NCBI GenBank assembly: GCA_024401645.1
Contig: JAKSKR010000023.1
Coordinates: 1-44,211, forward strand
DNA: 44,211 nt
Source of the DNA: Paludibacteraceae bacterium
Lineage (GTDB): Bacteria > Bacteroidota > Bacteroidia > Bacteroidales > Paludibacteraceae
Direction: 5' to 3'
Of this stretch, positions 16,746 through 25,289 are shown one piece after another; the stretch's first letter is position 1; every line of letters begins with the position of its first letter. The position numbers and the translations under genes are program-made. Below the pieces are notes generated by a model, which did no database searches, was not told the origin of the DNA, and saw only the letters and a list, made by a program, of their open reading frames with translations.

Positions 16746-17336
16746 ATGGCTTCTTTTTTTTTGAAACTTTTCTTCTCTTTAATTTATACCGAGAGAGTAA
16801 ATAACATAAAAAATAGAATAATAAATTTTGCTTATTCAACTTGGCTGAATAAGAGATTGTGTACGAAGTCTGTTCGGTGTATGAAAGGGGTTGTGGTCTC
16901 TAATAATGTATCAGTAGGAGAAGGAACCACACTAAAAGAAAATGTCGTCATCTTCTGTCAGGGTGGTTACAAAGAAGCCAGAATTTCGTTAGGAAAAGAA
17001 TGTTGGATAGGTGATCTCACATTTGTATCATGTATTAATCATATTTCAATTGGTGATAATTTCACAACTGGACGTTTTTGTCTGATCACAGATAATAGTC
17101 ATGGTGAATTTTCAAAGAAACATTTAGATATTCACCCTATGCGACGTCCTTTGATATCAAAGGGACCAATCAAAATTGGTAGTAATGTATGGCTTGGTGA
17201 GGGGGTTACTATTTGTGGCGGTGTGAATATTGGAGATGGTGTTGTTGTTGCTGCTAATTCAGTCGTTACACACGATGTTCCCAATTATTGTATGGTGGCA
17301 GGTTCTCCTGCTAGAATTGTTAAACAGTTGACTTGA
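16746..17336 (+). CDS. Hexapeptide-repeat (left-handed beta-helix) O-acetyltransferase
   Basis: A 196-residue acyl-CoA-dependent acetyltransferase of the LbH superfamily, similar to WcaF/maltose acetyltransferase types. Imperfect hexapeptide repeats run from about residue 50. The C-terminal repeats KIGSNVWLGEGVTICGGVNI and GDGVVVAANSVVTHDVP end in the standard AGSPARIVKQL. A histidine in TDNSHGEF is the likely catalytic base region. It should acetylate a sugar hydroxyl in the cytoplasm. It begins 1 nt after the preceding stop and precedes a GT2 gene by 7 nt. Confidence 0.87.
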   Translation: MASFFLKLFFSLIYTERVNNIKNRIINFAYSTWLNKRLCTKSVRCMKGVVVSNNVSVGEGTTLKENVVIFCQGGYKEARISLGKECWIGDLTFVSCINHISIGDNFTTGRFCLITDNSHGEFSKKHLDIHPMRRPLISKGPIKIGSNVWLGEGVTICGGVNIGDGVVVAANSVVTHDVPNYCMVAGSPARIVKQLT

Positions 17337-17343
17337 AACAATT

Positions 17344-18171
17344 ATGTTGGCTGGCATTGTATTGTATAATCCAGAGGTCGAACGATTAAAAGCTAACATT
17401 TCGTCTATCGTCAATCAGGTAGACAAATTGGTTCTTATTGAAAATGGATCTACAAGTACTGAATATTTACAAGATCCGTTCTTTAAGAATATTGAAGTTA
17501 TATTCAATGGCGGGAATCTAGGAATAGCTAGGGCTCTAAATCAAATTTGCGATTATGCAAAAAAGAATTCTTACAAATGGGTTTTAACATTGGACCAAGA
17601 TTCAGTATGCCCGGCAAACATCATATCTGAATATAAGAAATTTGTAAACACTCCTTGTGCAGGAATGCTTTGTCCGGTAATCGAAGACAGAAATGTGGGA
17701 ATGATTACAGGTTTTGATAAAGAACCTGTTTCTGAAGTTTCCTTGTGTATAACGTCGGCTTCTTTATTGAATGTGGATGCTTGGCAAAAGGTTGGAGGCT
17801 TCTATGAACCTTTTTTCATTGATGGCGTCGATTTCGACATGTGTATGTTATTGTCTGAAAACGGCTATAAGATATATAGAGTCAACTCTGTTAAATTGGT
17901 GCATGAGGTAGGTCGAAGTAAAAAGGTGAATTGTTTTGGCCGAGAGGAAATCGTATTCAATCACGGACCTATAAGGTGCTATTATATGATTAGGAATAGG
18001 GTACTTCTTGGTAAAAGACATGCAAATCTTATGAACCAATTAAAGGTGGTCCTAAAGCGATTTGTTCTTATCAATTTGTATGAACACAATCGAATTGAAA
18101 AGAACTGTAAGGGTTTTAAGGGGCTTCTTCATGGTTTTATAGGAAAGTATGGAATGCTATTGAATAATTGA
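17344..18171 (+). CDS. Glycosyltransferase family 2, rhamnosyltransferase-like
   Basis: A 275-residue GT2 protein resembling WbbL/RfbN rhamnosyltransferases. It has the short N-terminus AGIVLYNPEVERLKANISSI, the NGGNLGIARALN segment at about 55-66, and the LDQDSV motif with D84-x-D86 coordinating the metal-nucleotide donor. The length is slightly below the typical 290-310. It is probably a cytoplasmic, membrane-associated transferase in repeat-unit assembly. dTDP-rhamnose synthesis genes (rmlABCD) are absent from the window, so the rhamnose assignment is only by resemblance. Confidence 0.83.
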   Translation: MLAGIVLYNPEVERLKANISSIVNQVDKLVLIENGSTSTEYLQDPFFKNIEVIFNGGNLGIARALNQICDYAKKNSYKWVLTLDQDSVCPANIISEYKKFVNTPCAGMLCPVIEDRNVGMITGFDKEPVSEVSLCITSASLLNVDAWQKVGGFYEPFFIDGVDFDMCMLLSENGYKIYRVNSVKLVHEVGRSKKVNCFGREEIVFNHGPIRCYYMIRNRVLLGKRHANLMNQLKVVLKRFVLINLYEHNRIEKNCKGFKGLLHGFIGKYGMLLNN

Positions 18172-18236
18172 TGCAGAATTTCTCTTGTAATCATGATTTT
18201 TGCCATAAGAATTTTATTGAATAGTTAATAGACTGT

Positions 18237-19274
18237 ATGCTTCTTCCAATTTATATTTTATCTGTAGTATTTTCATTTGCACTCCCTAAGAATAAAGGAT
18301 ATTTTGTATATTTAATATTATTAGGTTTCATTGTTTTTGCTTTGAATTCTTATACTGTTGATAGAACAATATATGAAAATCGTTATACGTACTGGGATGA
18401 AGATTTCTTGTTAGACACGACAGAACCTTTATACACTTTTTTGATAAAAACAATGAATAGTATGGGATGTACATACCAAACATTCATTGGTGTTCATGCA
18501 ACATTGTTCTTATTTTCTGTCTATTCGTTTATAAAAAAACAAACGAAAAGACCAACGTTCGTTCTTGCTTTGTTCTTTATTGGTGCATTTATGCATTGTG
18601 TTTGTATAATGAGAATAACGTTAGCTTTTGCTGTACAATTATTTGCTATATCGTTGATATTAAAAAATCAACAAAAAATAAGTGATTTCATATTATATGT
18701 TTCGATTACATTAATAGCAATGTCGATACATTCCTCGTGCATTGTGTTCTTGATATTTTTGATTGTATTTTTTATCGAAGAAAAGACGATTGCAAGGTAT
18801 ACTATACCCGCATTTATAATTTTGAGTCTTTCTGTTGTCACTCTGAAGCATTTTTTATTAACTTTTCATGTCGAGAAGGTTGAAATGGTTTATGAAGATA
18901 TGGAAGCTGGAGGTAGTGTTATAGTGGTTCTATTATTAGCAATTATTAGGTATTTGTCGTGCTTGGCGATTGTTATGGTCCCTTATAAATACTTTAAAGG
19001 TTACAAGAATGATATTAGTAAAAAAGTCTTGTCCATAAACTATATTATGTTCGCATTAATGCCACTGCTATATATAACTCATGATTTTGGACGTCTTACC
19101 TATATCATCTTTATGATTAATATTTGTGAAATGTCAAAGATGATTAAGAAAAAGAATGATTGCGCGGTCTTTTTATTTTTAGCATCTCTCAATTTTGGCT
19201 ATTGGTCATATATAAGACCATTCTTTACTTTAGTTTTTGTAGAACCTCTTTGTAATAATCTTCTATTCGATTGA
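18237..19274 (+). CDS. EpsG/Wzy-like polysaccharide polymerase
   Basis: A 345-residue integral membrane protein of the EpsG family, the usual type of Wzy polymerase in Gram-positive and Bacteroidota exopolysaccharide loci. About ten membrane segments alternate with short loops. The region DRTIYENRYTYWDEDF, followed by EPLYTFLIKTMNSMG and the arginine-containing FMHCVCIMRITLAFA segment, matches the EpsG pattern (DxxxY, EPhY, R). It would join flipped repeat units in the periplasm. It lies 65 nt from the preceding and 58 nt from the following gene, both strongly AT-rich. Confidence 0.85.
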   Translation: MLLPIYILSVVFSFALPKNKGYFVYLILLGFIVFALNSYTVDRTIYENRYTYWDEDFLLDTTEPLYTFLIKTMNSMGCTYQTFIGVHATLFLFSVYSFIKKQTKRPTFVLALFFIGAFMHCVCIMRITLAFAVQLFAISLILKNQQKISDFILYVSITLIAMSIHSSCIVFLIFLIVFFIEEKTIARYTIPAFIILSLSVVTLKHFLLTFHVEKVEMVYEDMEAGGSVIVVLLLAIIRYLSCLAIVMVPYKYFKGYKNDISKKVLSINYIMFALMPLLYITHDFGRLTYIIFMINICEMSKMIKKKNDCAVFLFLASLNFGYWSYIRPFFTLVFVEPLCNNLLFD

Positions 19275-19332
19275 AGCCATTTTTAATGTCTATGAATTTT
19301 GTTATCACTGCGTAGTAGACAAAAAACTATAT

Positions 19333-20400
19333 ATGGAAAAACCGAAAGTCACAATAATTATGCCAGTCTATAATTCTGGCGTTTATTTACAAACAGCAAT
19401 CGATAGCATTCTGTGTCAAAGTTTAAGAGATATAGAATTGATCTTAGTAGATGATGGCTCTACTGATGGCAGCTCTGATAAATGTGATGAGTATGCTGCG
19501 GTAGATGATAGGGTTGTTGTCATACATCAAAAGAATGGAGGTATTTGCAATGCACGTAATGCCGCTTTAAAAATAGCAAAAGGTGCTTATATTGCTTATT
19601 CTGACCATGATGATGAGTATCTGCCTGGCTTATTGGAAAAAGCATATCTTGTTGCAGTAAGAGAAAATGCAGACATCTTGAAATTCTGCAAACAAGAGTT
19701 GGTGACTATGGAAGGAGTGGTCCTTCGTGAACGTCATACTACACTTTCTGACCAAACTCTCAATCATGACCAGATTGTCGAAAACTATATGGAACTTTTG
19801 AATGGCAAGGTTCTTGAATGTGTTTGGGATGGCTTGTACCGTCGCGAATTCTTAGAAAAGCATAATATTCGTTTCGATGAGTTTTATAAAAGTGGCGGTG
19901 AAGACATTGATTATATGGTGCAAATTATGCAATATGTAGAACGATTCACTACTATGCACGATTTGTTCTATCTGCATTATGCACGTACGGGTATTTCAAC
20001 GTCAACCAAATTCAATCAGGCAAAACTAGGTGGTTTCCAAAAATTAGCGAAGACCGTTCACCAAAGTTTCAAAACATTGGGGGTAGATGTTGATAATCAT
20101 AAAGTGGAGTACATCTTCCAAATGATGTTTACGTTAGTAAATAGTCAAATAGATGTTATGACTGCACCGCAATGTAGTTATTCTGATAATGAAATCGCGA
20201 AGCGAATATCGGAAATGCGAGAAACCGAGTATTTTCCTATTTGGTTCTTCCATGTAGATAGCCTGTCTGTTTTTCGTTACTCAAAGAAAATTGGTCTGAG
20301 TTATTTCTTGTTTAAACACAAATTGTATAAGCTGATGCTGCTAATGTTTAGGACAAGAAGAAAGCAAATGGACTTGAAGGCTGTGAAATCTAAAAGATGA
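19333..20400 (+). CDS. Glycosyltransferase family 2
   Basis: A 355-residue inverting GT-A glycosyltransferase. It shows VTIIMPVYNSGVYLQTAIDSIL at the N-terminus, the nucleotide-binding LVDDGSTDGS (39-48), KNGGICNARN and the metal-binding DHD at 91-93 followed by D94. The C-terminal part has helices and a basic tail typical of capsule transferases. It probably adds one sugar to the lipid-linked repeat unit. Its TGA stop overlaps the ATG of the next GT2 gene (ATGA), indicating translational coupling; the two enzymes may act successively. Confidence 0.88.
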   Translation: MEKPKVTIIMPVYNSGVYLQTAIDSILCQSLRDIELILVDDGSTDGSSDKCDEYAAVDDRVVVIHQKNGGICNARNAALKIAKGAYIAYSDHDDEYLPGLLEKAYLVAVRENADILKFCKQELVTMEGVVLRERHTTLSDQTLNHDQIVENYMELLNGKVLECVWDGLYRREFLEKHNIRFDEFYKSGGEDIDYMVQIMQYVERFTTMHDLFYLHYARTGISTSTKFNQAKLGGFQKLAKTVHQSFKTLGVDVDNHKVEYIFQMMFTLVNSQIDVMTAPQCSYSDNEIAKRISEMRETEYFPIWFFHVDSLSVFRYSKKIGLSYFLFKHKLYKLMLLMFRTRRKQMDLKAVKSKR

Positions 20401-21356
20401 TGAAAGTGGATCCGTTAATAAGTGTCATTCTTCCCATTTATAAAGTTGAAAATTATCTGCACAAGTGTATCGATAGTGTACTTGCTCAAACCTATAAGAA
20501 TCTGGAGATTTTTCTTGTCGATGATGGAAGTCCTGATTCTTGTGGCGCAATATGTGACGAATATGCAAAAAACGATGCGCGAATAAAGGTTATTCATAAA
20601 GAAAATGGTGGCCTTTCTGACGCTAGAAATGTGGCTTTAGACGTTGCAACTGGTGATTTTATTGTTTGTGTGGATAGTGATGATTACATTGCGACTAATC
20701 ATATAGAATCGTTAATGGCTTTGATAACTGAAAATGATGCTGATGTTGCTATAAACGGATTTTGTTCTTTTTACGAGGGGGCAACGCCTGCTCCTAAATA
20801 TAGCGAAAAAGTCTATGTTTACTCTGGTGAAGAATCTGTTGAAATGATGTTTTATCAAGAGCATTTTGATAATTCTGCCTGGGGTAAAATGTATAGAACT
20901 TCATTGTTCAATGGTGTTAGGTATCCGGTAGGCTTGGTTTACGAAGACTTGCCAACTACCTATAAATTGTTGATAAAGGCAAAGAAAGTGGCCTTCAAAA
21001 ATGATGAAACCTATTACTATCTTTTGAGAAATGGTAGTCTTGATTCTGGAATAATTAATGCTAAAAAGGTAAAGAGCGCGATCACGTTATTAGAGGATAT
21101 GGACTCGAATGAAAAGGCCTTCAAAAACATACGGAAGAGTTACGAATGCCGAAAATTCAGTTTCTTGTCGCATATCTATTTGCACATGGCAAACGATGAT
21201 CCTTCTACCTTATTTTTTGAAAAACAAATAAAACAATATCGTTTGGGGGTTCTTCTCAATGGTAAGGCCCGTAAGAAAGCTAGAGTTGCTGCTTTATTGT
21301 CGTATTTTGGCTTAAAGACGATGCGTTGTATTTTTAATATTAGCACTAACCGTTAA
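20397..21356 (+). CDS. Glycosyltransferase family 2
   Basis: A 319-residue GT-A glycosyltransferase: ISVILPIYKVENYLHKCIDSVL, VDDGSPDSCG (41-50), KENGGLSDARN and the CVDSDDY metal site with D93-x-D95. It resembles CpsJ/EpsJ-like transferases. The ATG overlaps the preceding gene's stop by 4 nt. The acceptor and sugar are unknown. A basic C-terminal region (KARKKARVAALLSYFG) may bind the membrane surface. Confidence 0.88.
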   Translation: MMKVDPLISVILPIYKVENYLHKCIDSVLAQTYKNLEIFLVDDGSPDSCGAICDEYAKNDARIKVIHKENGGLSDARNVALDVATGDFIVCVDSDDYIATNHIESLMALITENDADVAINGFCSFYEGATPAPKYSEKVYVYSGEESVEMMFYQEHFDNSAWGKMYRTSLFNGVRYPVGLVYEDLPTTYKLLIKAKKVAFKNDETYYYLLRNGSLDSGIINAKKVKSAITLLEDMDSNEKAFKNIRKSYECRKFSFLSHIYLHMANDDPSTLFFEKQIKQYRLGVLLNGKARKKARVAALLSYFGLKTMRCIFNISTNR

Positions 21357-21364
21357 TTTGTTTT

Positions 21365-22471
21365 ATGAAAGTCCTACACTTAGGAAGTATAAAAACGGGA
21401 ATTGACACTTACGTAAGAAATACAGTTTCGGCGGCAAGTGACAAGTTTGAATTTGTAATTGTACATGGAGGCGACGACAATGGTAATCCATTTTACAGAA
21501 ACGGTCGACTAGTCCCAGAACATAAAATTGCAATGTATCGTTCCTTAAATCCGTTTAAGGATTTTAAGGCAGTAATGCAAGCCATAAAGGTTATCCGAAA
21601 AGAAAAACCAGACTTGATTCATTGCCATAGTGCAAAAGGTGGTGTCGTAGGCCGTTTTGCGGCTTTCTTTACGCATACGAAGGCAGTGTATACGCCGCAT
21701 GCATTCTCTTTCCTTTCTTCAAAATCGCGCATTAAAAGTACAATTTTCTTGTTTCTGGAAAAGATTGCCCGTTTGAAATCTAATTTGTTAGCCTGTTCAA
21801 ATACAGAATTGGAACTTGGGCTTTCGAAAGTAGGTTTTAAGAAAGAAAAAGCTTTCGTTTGGAATAATGCGATTAGTGATCCACTTTCAGAAAATAGTTC
21901 TGAAGTTGCTCCTTTAGAAGGCCCCTATATTATATCGGTGGGACGTCCTAGCTATCAAAAGAATCCACTATTAATGGTGGAAATTATGAAAGAAGTCCAC
22001 AAGGTGCATCCTGAAATGAAATTCTATATGTTAGGTGTTGGTTTCTATTCTCCTGAATTAGAGAATATGGAGAATCTGATTGCTGAATATGAATTGGAAG
22101 ACGTAATAAAACTTCTTCCTTACATGTCGCATGAAGAAACTCTTCAACATGTAAAGAATTCTGAAATCTACTTGACCACTTCATTATACGAAGGTCTGCC
22201 AATTGCTGTTCTAGAAGCTATGGCAGAAAGTAAGCCTATTGTTGCTTCTGACGTGATTGGAAATAAAGATTGTGTAAAAGATGGATATAATGGCTATCTT
22301 TTGCCACTTGATTGCAAGCAGTTTGTGGAGAAGATTAACTTCTTGCTAGATAATAAGTCGGAGAGAGAAAAAATGGCTAATAATTCAAGAATTTATTTCG
22401 AATCTGATTTCTTGCTCAAGAATAGAATAGCTGATCTTGAGGATATCTATATGAAAGTTGTAAATGCGTAG
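21365..22471 (+). CDS. Glycosyltransferase family 4 (GT-B)
   Basis: A 368-residue retaining GT-B glycosyltransferase like EpsD/EpsF-type enzymes. The N-terminal acceptor domain starts KVLHLGSIKTGIDTYVRN and contains DLIHCHSAKGGVVGRFAA. The C-terminal donor domain (from about residue 190, ISVGRPSYQKNPLLMV) has YEGLPIAVLEAMAESKP, the glutamate-rich sugar-nucleotide-binding segment. It follows the GT2 gene by 8 nt. A 100-nt gap separates it from the next acyltransferase gene. Donor sugar unknown. Confidence 0.88.
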   Translation: MKVLHLGSIKTGIDTYVRNTVSAASDKFEFVIVHGGDDNGNPFYRNGRLVPEHKIAMYRSLNPFKDFKAVMQAIKVIRKEKPDLIHCHSAKGGVVGRFAAFFTHTKAVYTPHAFSFLSSKSRIKSTIFLFLEKIARLKSNLLACSNTELELGLSKVGFKKEKAFVWNNAISDPLSENSSEVAPLEGPYIISVGRPSYQKNPLLMVEIMKEVHKVHPEMKFYMLGVGFYSPELENMENLIAEYELEDVIKLLPYMSHEETLQHVKNSEIYLTTSLYEGLPIAVLEAMAESKPIVASDVIGNKDCVKDGYNGYLLPLDCKQFVEKINFLLDNKSEREKMANNSRIYFESDFLLKNRIADLEDIYMKVVNA

Positions 22472-22580
22472 ATTTATACGATGCAAAATCTCCGAGTATC
22501 GTTTGCCCATTTTTTTTGAAGATGCAGTAAATACTTAAGTATAATTCTATATAATCTTTTTTCTGTTTCTTTTGATGTTT

Positions 22581-23681
22581 ATGAATAAGTCCATTTCTGA
22601 AACCATAAGTCTTTTAAGGTTCCCATTAGCTTGTATGATAGTTCTTAAACATTATTATACACCTGATATTTCAGCCGAAACTATAGGAGGTGGAACCTTA
22701 TATTTCTTTTTAGGTGAGCTTTTCACGAATGTACTAACTGCAGTCCCAGTACCCCTTTTCTTGATGATTTCTGGTTATTTGTATTTTAACAGAATCACAT
22801 TAAATGATGGTTTCAATATGGATACATATAAACGTAAAACCAAGTCACGGCTAAAGTCTTTATTTATACCATACATAATTTGGAACTTATTAGTACTCTT
22901 ATTATTTGCTGTTTGTCAATCGATAATTGGGAACTCTGAAGTTATGCAAAAAGATGGCTATAAGATGATTGCTGACTATGATTTGGTTGACTACCTTAAA
23001 GCATTTTGGGCATTAGATAGCACAAATTATCCAATTGATGGTCCTTTATGGTTTATTCGTGATTTGTTTGTCGTTTCTTTGTTTTCTCCTATTGTATATC
23101 TTGGAATAAAGTACTTAAAGTGGATCTTCGTACTAATTGTTTTTGGGCTTTCGTATAGTCATATTGGGATTTCTTTCCCTTTTGTTGAGTATACATATTA
23201 TGTTGGTTTAGCCGAAATGTACTTCTCTTTGGGTGCTGGTTTTATGCTCTTAAATCCAAATTTTTTAGCACGGTTGAAGCAGTTCAATTACTTGATTCCA
23301 ATAGGAGTGATAACTGTTGTTTTTGCCGTTGTTTTAACTGTTAGTGTTATTAGAGGAATGGGTAATGAGGTGTGTCTCCAAGGCTACAGATTCACAGGCT
23401 CTTTACTAGTTTTCGGCCTTTTTGCTATTTTTGTGGATAAGGGCTGCAGAGTCCCCGAATGGTTGACGACTGCTTCTTTTTTTATTTTTGCAATGCATAA
23501 ACCTGTGCAAGTAATTGTCAGACGTTTATTGTTTACAGTCTTTCTTCCCCAAAATGGTTTGTTGTTATCGTCCCTTATTTTTATCGTCCCAATTATTGTC
23601 ATATGTGTATGCTTATTGGCTTTCATTATTGTAAAGCGTTATTTGCCCTGGCTTAAATGCCTGAACGGATACAGGCTTTGA
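22581..23681 (+). CDS. Membrane acyltransferase (Acyl_transf_3)
   Basis: A 366-residue acyltransferase-3 family membrane protein: ISLLRFPLACMIVLKHYYTP with likely catalytic H25, then VPLFLMISGYLYF, a basic cytoplasmic loop (YKRKTKSRLKSLFIPYIIW) and about ten membrane helices ending in a basic tail. It probably O-acylates the glycan. I prefer ATG 22581 (MNKSI) because it places the family motif at the usual distance; ATG 22575 is also possible. It is the last AT-rich gene before the cassette boundary: its stop lies 13 nt before the manC-like fragment. Confidence 0.84.
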   Translation: MNKSISETISLLRFPLACMIVLKHYYTPDISAETIGGGTLYFFLGELFTNVLTAVPVPLFLMISGYLYFNRITLNDGFNMDTYKRKTKSRLKSLFIPYIIWNLLVLLLFAVCQSIIGNSEVMQKDGYKMIADYDLVDYLKAFWALDSTNYPIDGPLWFIRDLFVVSLFSPIVYLGIKYLKWIFVLIVFGLSYSHIGISFPFVEYTYYVGLAEMYFSLGAGFMLLNPNFLARLKQFNYLIPIGVITVVFAVVLTVSVIRGMGNEVCLQGYRFTGSLLVFGLFAIFVDKGCRVPEWLTTASFFIFAMHKPVQVIVRRLLFTVFLPQNGLLLSSLIFIVPIIVICVCLLAFIIVKRYLPWLKCLNGYRL

Positions 23682-23694
23682 TCGATCTACTCCA

Positions 23695-23982
23695 TTGACA
23701 AGATGGCTAGTAGTCTACACCATTCCTTCTGAATTTGGTTGGAGTGACCTTGGCAACTGGGCTTCCCTTCACGGATTGTTGAACAAAGATGACCATAAGA
23801 ACGCAGCCGTAGGTAATGTTAAGTTTTACGATTGTGATAATTGTGTCGTTCATGTGGCAGAAGAACGCAATGTCGTGGTTCAAGGACTTAACGGTTATAT
23901 CGTAAGCGAAAAGAATGGACAATTGCTCATTTGCAAGAAAGAAGAAGAACAGCGTATAAAGGAATTCTCTAGCAATTTGTAA
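23695..23982 (+). pseudogene. 3' fragment of mannose-1-phosphate guanylyltransferase (manC-like)
   Basis: Reading to the stop at 23982 gives about 90 residues containing IPSEFGWSDLGNWASLHGLL, then GNVKFYDCDNCVVHV and a basic end. This is the conserved C-terminal third of the nucleotidyltransferase domain of GDP-mannose pyrophosphorylases (the PSxFGWSDLGTW motif). Complete enzymes have about 350 residues; the N-terminal catalytic signature GxGxRLxPxxxxxxPK is absent from the whole window. The fragment starts abruptly just after the AT-rich acyltransferase gene, and its base composition resembles ugd and glf. It is best read as a scar left when the cassette upstream was replaced. Confidence 0.85.
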
Positions 23983-24004
23983 TATATATCTATAAAACTA
24001 TTTT

Positions 24005-24044
24005 CAGCCAAGCAATTGCCTATTGCTTGGCTGAATTGTTTTTG
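24005..24044 (+). terminator. Terminator at the end of the polysaccharide operon
   Basis: An 11-bp perfect stem, CAGCCAAGCAA (24005-24015) with TTGCTTGGCTG (24023-24033), a 7-nt loop, then AATTGTTTTTG. It separates the manC-like fragment from glf. Confidence 0.8.
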
Positions 24045-24054
24045 TGAAATATCG

Positions 24055-24062
24055 TAACTTTG
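24055..24062 (+). promoter_or_regulatory. -7 box of the glf promoter
   Basis: TAACTTTG (24055-24062) matches TAnnTTTG and lies just after the operon terminator and 29 nt before the preferred glf ATG. A TTG at 24036-24038 is present but the spacing (16 nt) is short. Confidence 0.5.
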
Positions 24063-24091
24063 CACATATTTTAATATATAGGAAAAGTCTC

Positions 24092-25231
24092 ATGCCAAAA
24101 CAATACGATTATTTAATAGTCGGCTCTGGCCTTTATGGTGCTACATTTGCCTATTTGGCAAAGAAGCAAGGTAAGAAATGTTTAGTTGTTGACCGCCGCG
24201 AGCAGTTGGGTGGTAACCTTTATTGCGAGAATGTAGAGGGCATTGATGTGCATAAGTATGGCGCACACATCTTTCATACCAGTAATAAGGCGGTTTGGAA
24301 ATTGGCGAACGAGGTGGTTGAGTTTAACCGTTACACCAATAGTCCTGTGGCAAACTATAAGGGCGAACTCTATAATTTGCCTTTTAATATGAATACCTTC
24401 AGCAAAATGTGGGGGGTAAAGACTCCGGCTGAAGCTCAAGCTAAAATTGATGAACAGAAGGCCGATGCGGTTGCGAAAATGAAGGCGGAAGGACGCACTG
24501 AACCTGCAAACCTTGAGGAACAGGCGCAATTGCTTATTGGTCGCGATGTATACGAGAAACTTATCAAGGGTTACACCGAAAAGCAGTGGGGTAGAAGTTG
24601 TACCGAATTGCCTGCTTTTATTATTAAACGATTGCCGGTTCGATTGGTGTTCGATAATAACTATTTCAACGACGACTATCAGGGTGTGCCTATCGGTGGG
24701 TACAACAAGCTGATTTCCGGTTTACTTGAAGGCGTGGAAACACGAACAGGTGTAGACTTCTTGGAACAGCGCGAAGAATTATCCGCTTTGGCAGATAAGA
24801 TTGTCTTTACCGGTAAGATAGACGAGTATTACAATTTCCAATTTGGTCAATTGCAGTACCGTACTGTCCGTTTTGAAACAGAAGTGCTCGACGAACCAAA
24901 TTACCAAGGCAATGCTGTCGTAAACTATACAGAACGCGAGGTACCTTACACCCGTATTATAGAACATAAACATTTCGCAATGTTTGGTCAACAGGTGTAC
25001 GATTGCCCTAAAACGGTAATCTCTAGGGAATATAGTACCGAATGGGTGCCTGGCATGGAAAGTTACTATCCGGTTAACGATGCACGAAATGCCGAGCTTT
25101 ATGCCAAGTACAAGGCTTTGGCTGATAAGGAAACAAATGTCATTTTCGGTGGCCGTTTAGCTGAATATAAGTACTACGACATGGACGACACGATGGAAAG
25201 TGTAATGAACTTGCCGTTGTTTAAAAACTGA
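24092..25231 (+). CDS. glf: UDP-galactopyranose mutase
   Basis: A flavoenzyme that interconverts UDP-galactopyranose and UDP-galactofuranose in the cytoplasm, supplying Galf for surface glycans. The 379-residue protein has the FAD-binding motif VGSGLYGATFAY (10-21), the HKYGAHIFHT segment bearing the isoalloxazine-side histidine, KQWGRSCTELPAFIIKRLPVR, and near the end FGGRLAEYKYYDMDDTM, the full set of Glf signatures. I chose ATG 24092 over the in-frame ATG 24044 because AGGAAAAG precedes it and the resulting length is usual; the longer start would overlap the promoter. It is expressed separately from the upstream operon. A galactofuranosyltransferase cannot be singled out among the GTs present. 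Confidence 0.94.
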   Translation: MPKQYDYLIVGSGLYGATFAYLAKKQGKKCLVVDRREQLGGNLYCENVEGIDVHKYGAHIFHTSNKAVWKLANEVVEFNRYTNSPVANYKGELYNLPFNMNTFSKMWGVKTPAEAQAKIDEQKADAVAKMKAEGRTEPANLEEQAQLLIGRDVYEKLIKGYTEKQWGRSCTELPAFIIKRLPVRLVFDNNYFNDDYQGVPIGGYNKLISGLLEGVETRTGVDFLEQREELSALADKIVFTGKIDEYYNFQFGQLQYRTVRFETEVLDEPNYQGNAVVNYTEREVPYTRIIEHKHFAMFGQQVYDCPKTVISREYSTEWVPGMESYYPVNDARNAELYAKYKALADKETNVIFGGRLAEYKYYDMDDTMESVMNLPLFKN

Positions 25232-25252
25232 AGAATACTTAACGATATACCC

Positions 25253-25289
25253 AAAACGGGACCGACATTTTTGCCGGTCCCGTTTTTTT
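25253..25289. terminator. Shared bidirectional terminator between glf and the lipid kinase
   Basis: A 12-bp perfect stem, AAAACGGGACCG (25253-25264) with CGGTCCCGTTTT (25275-25286), flanked by a T-run on the plus strand and A-run on the other side. The two genes converge here. Confidence 0.85.
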
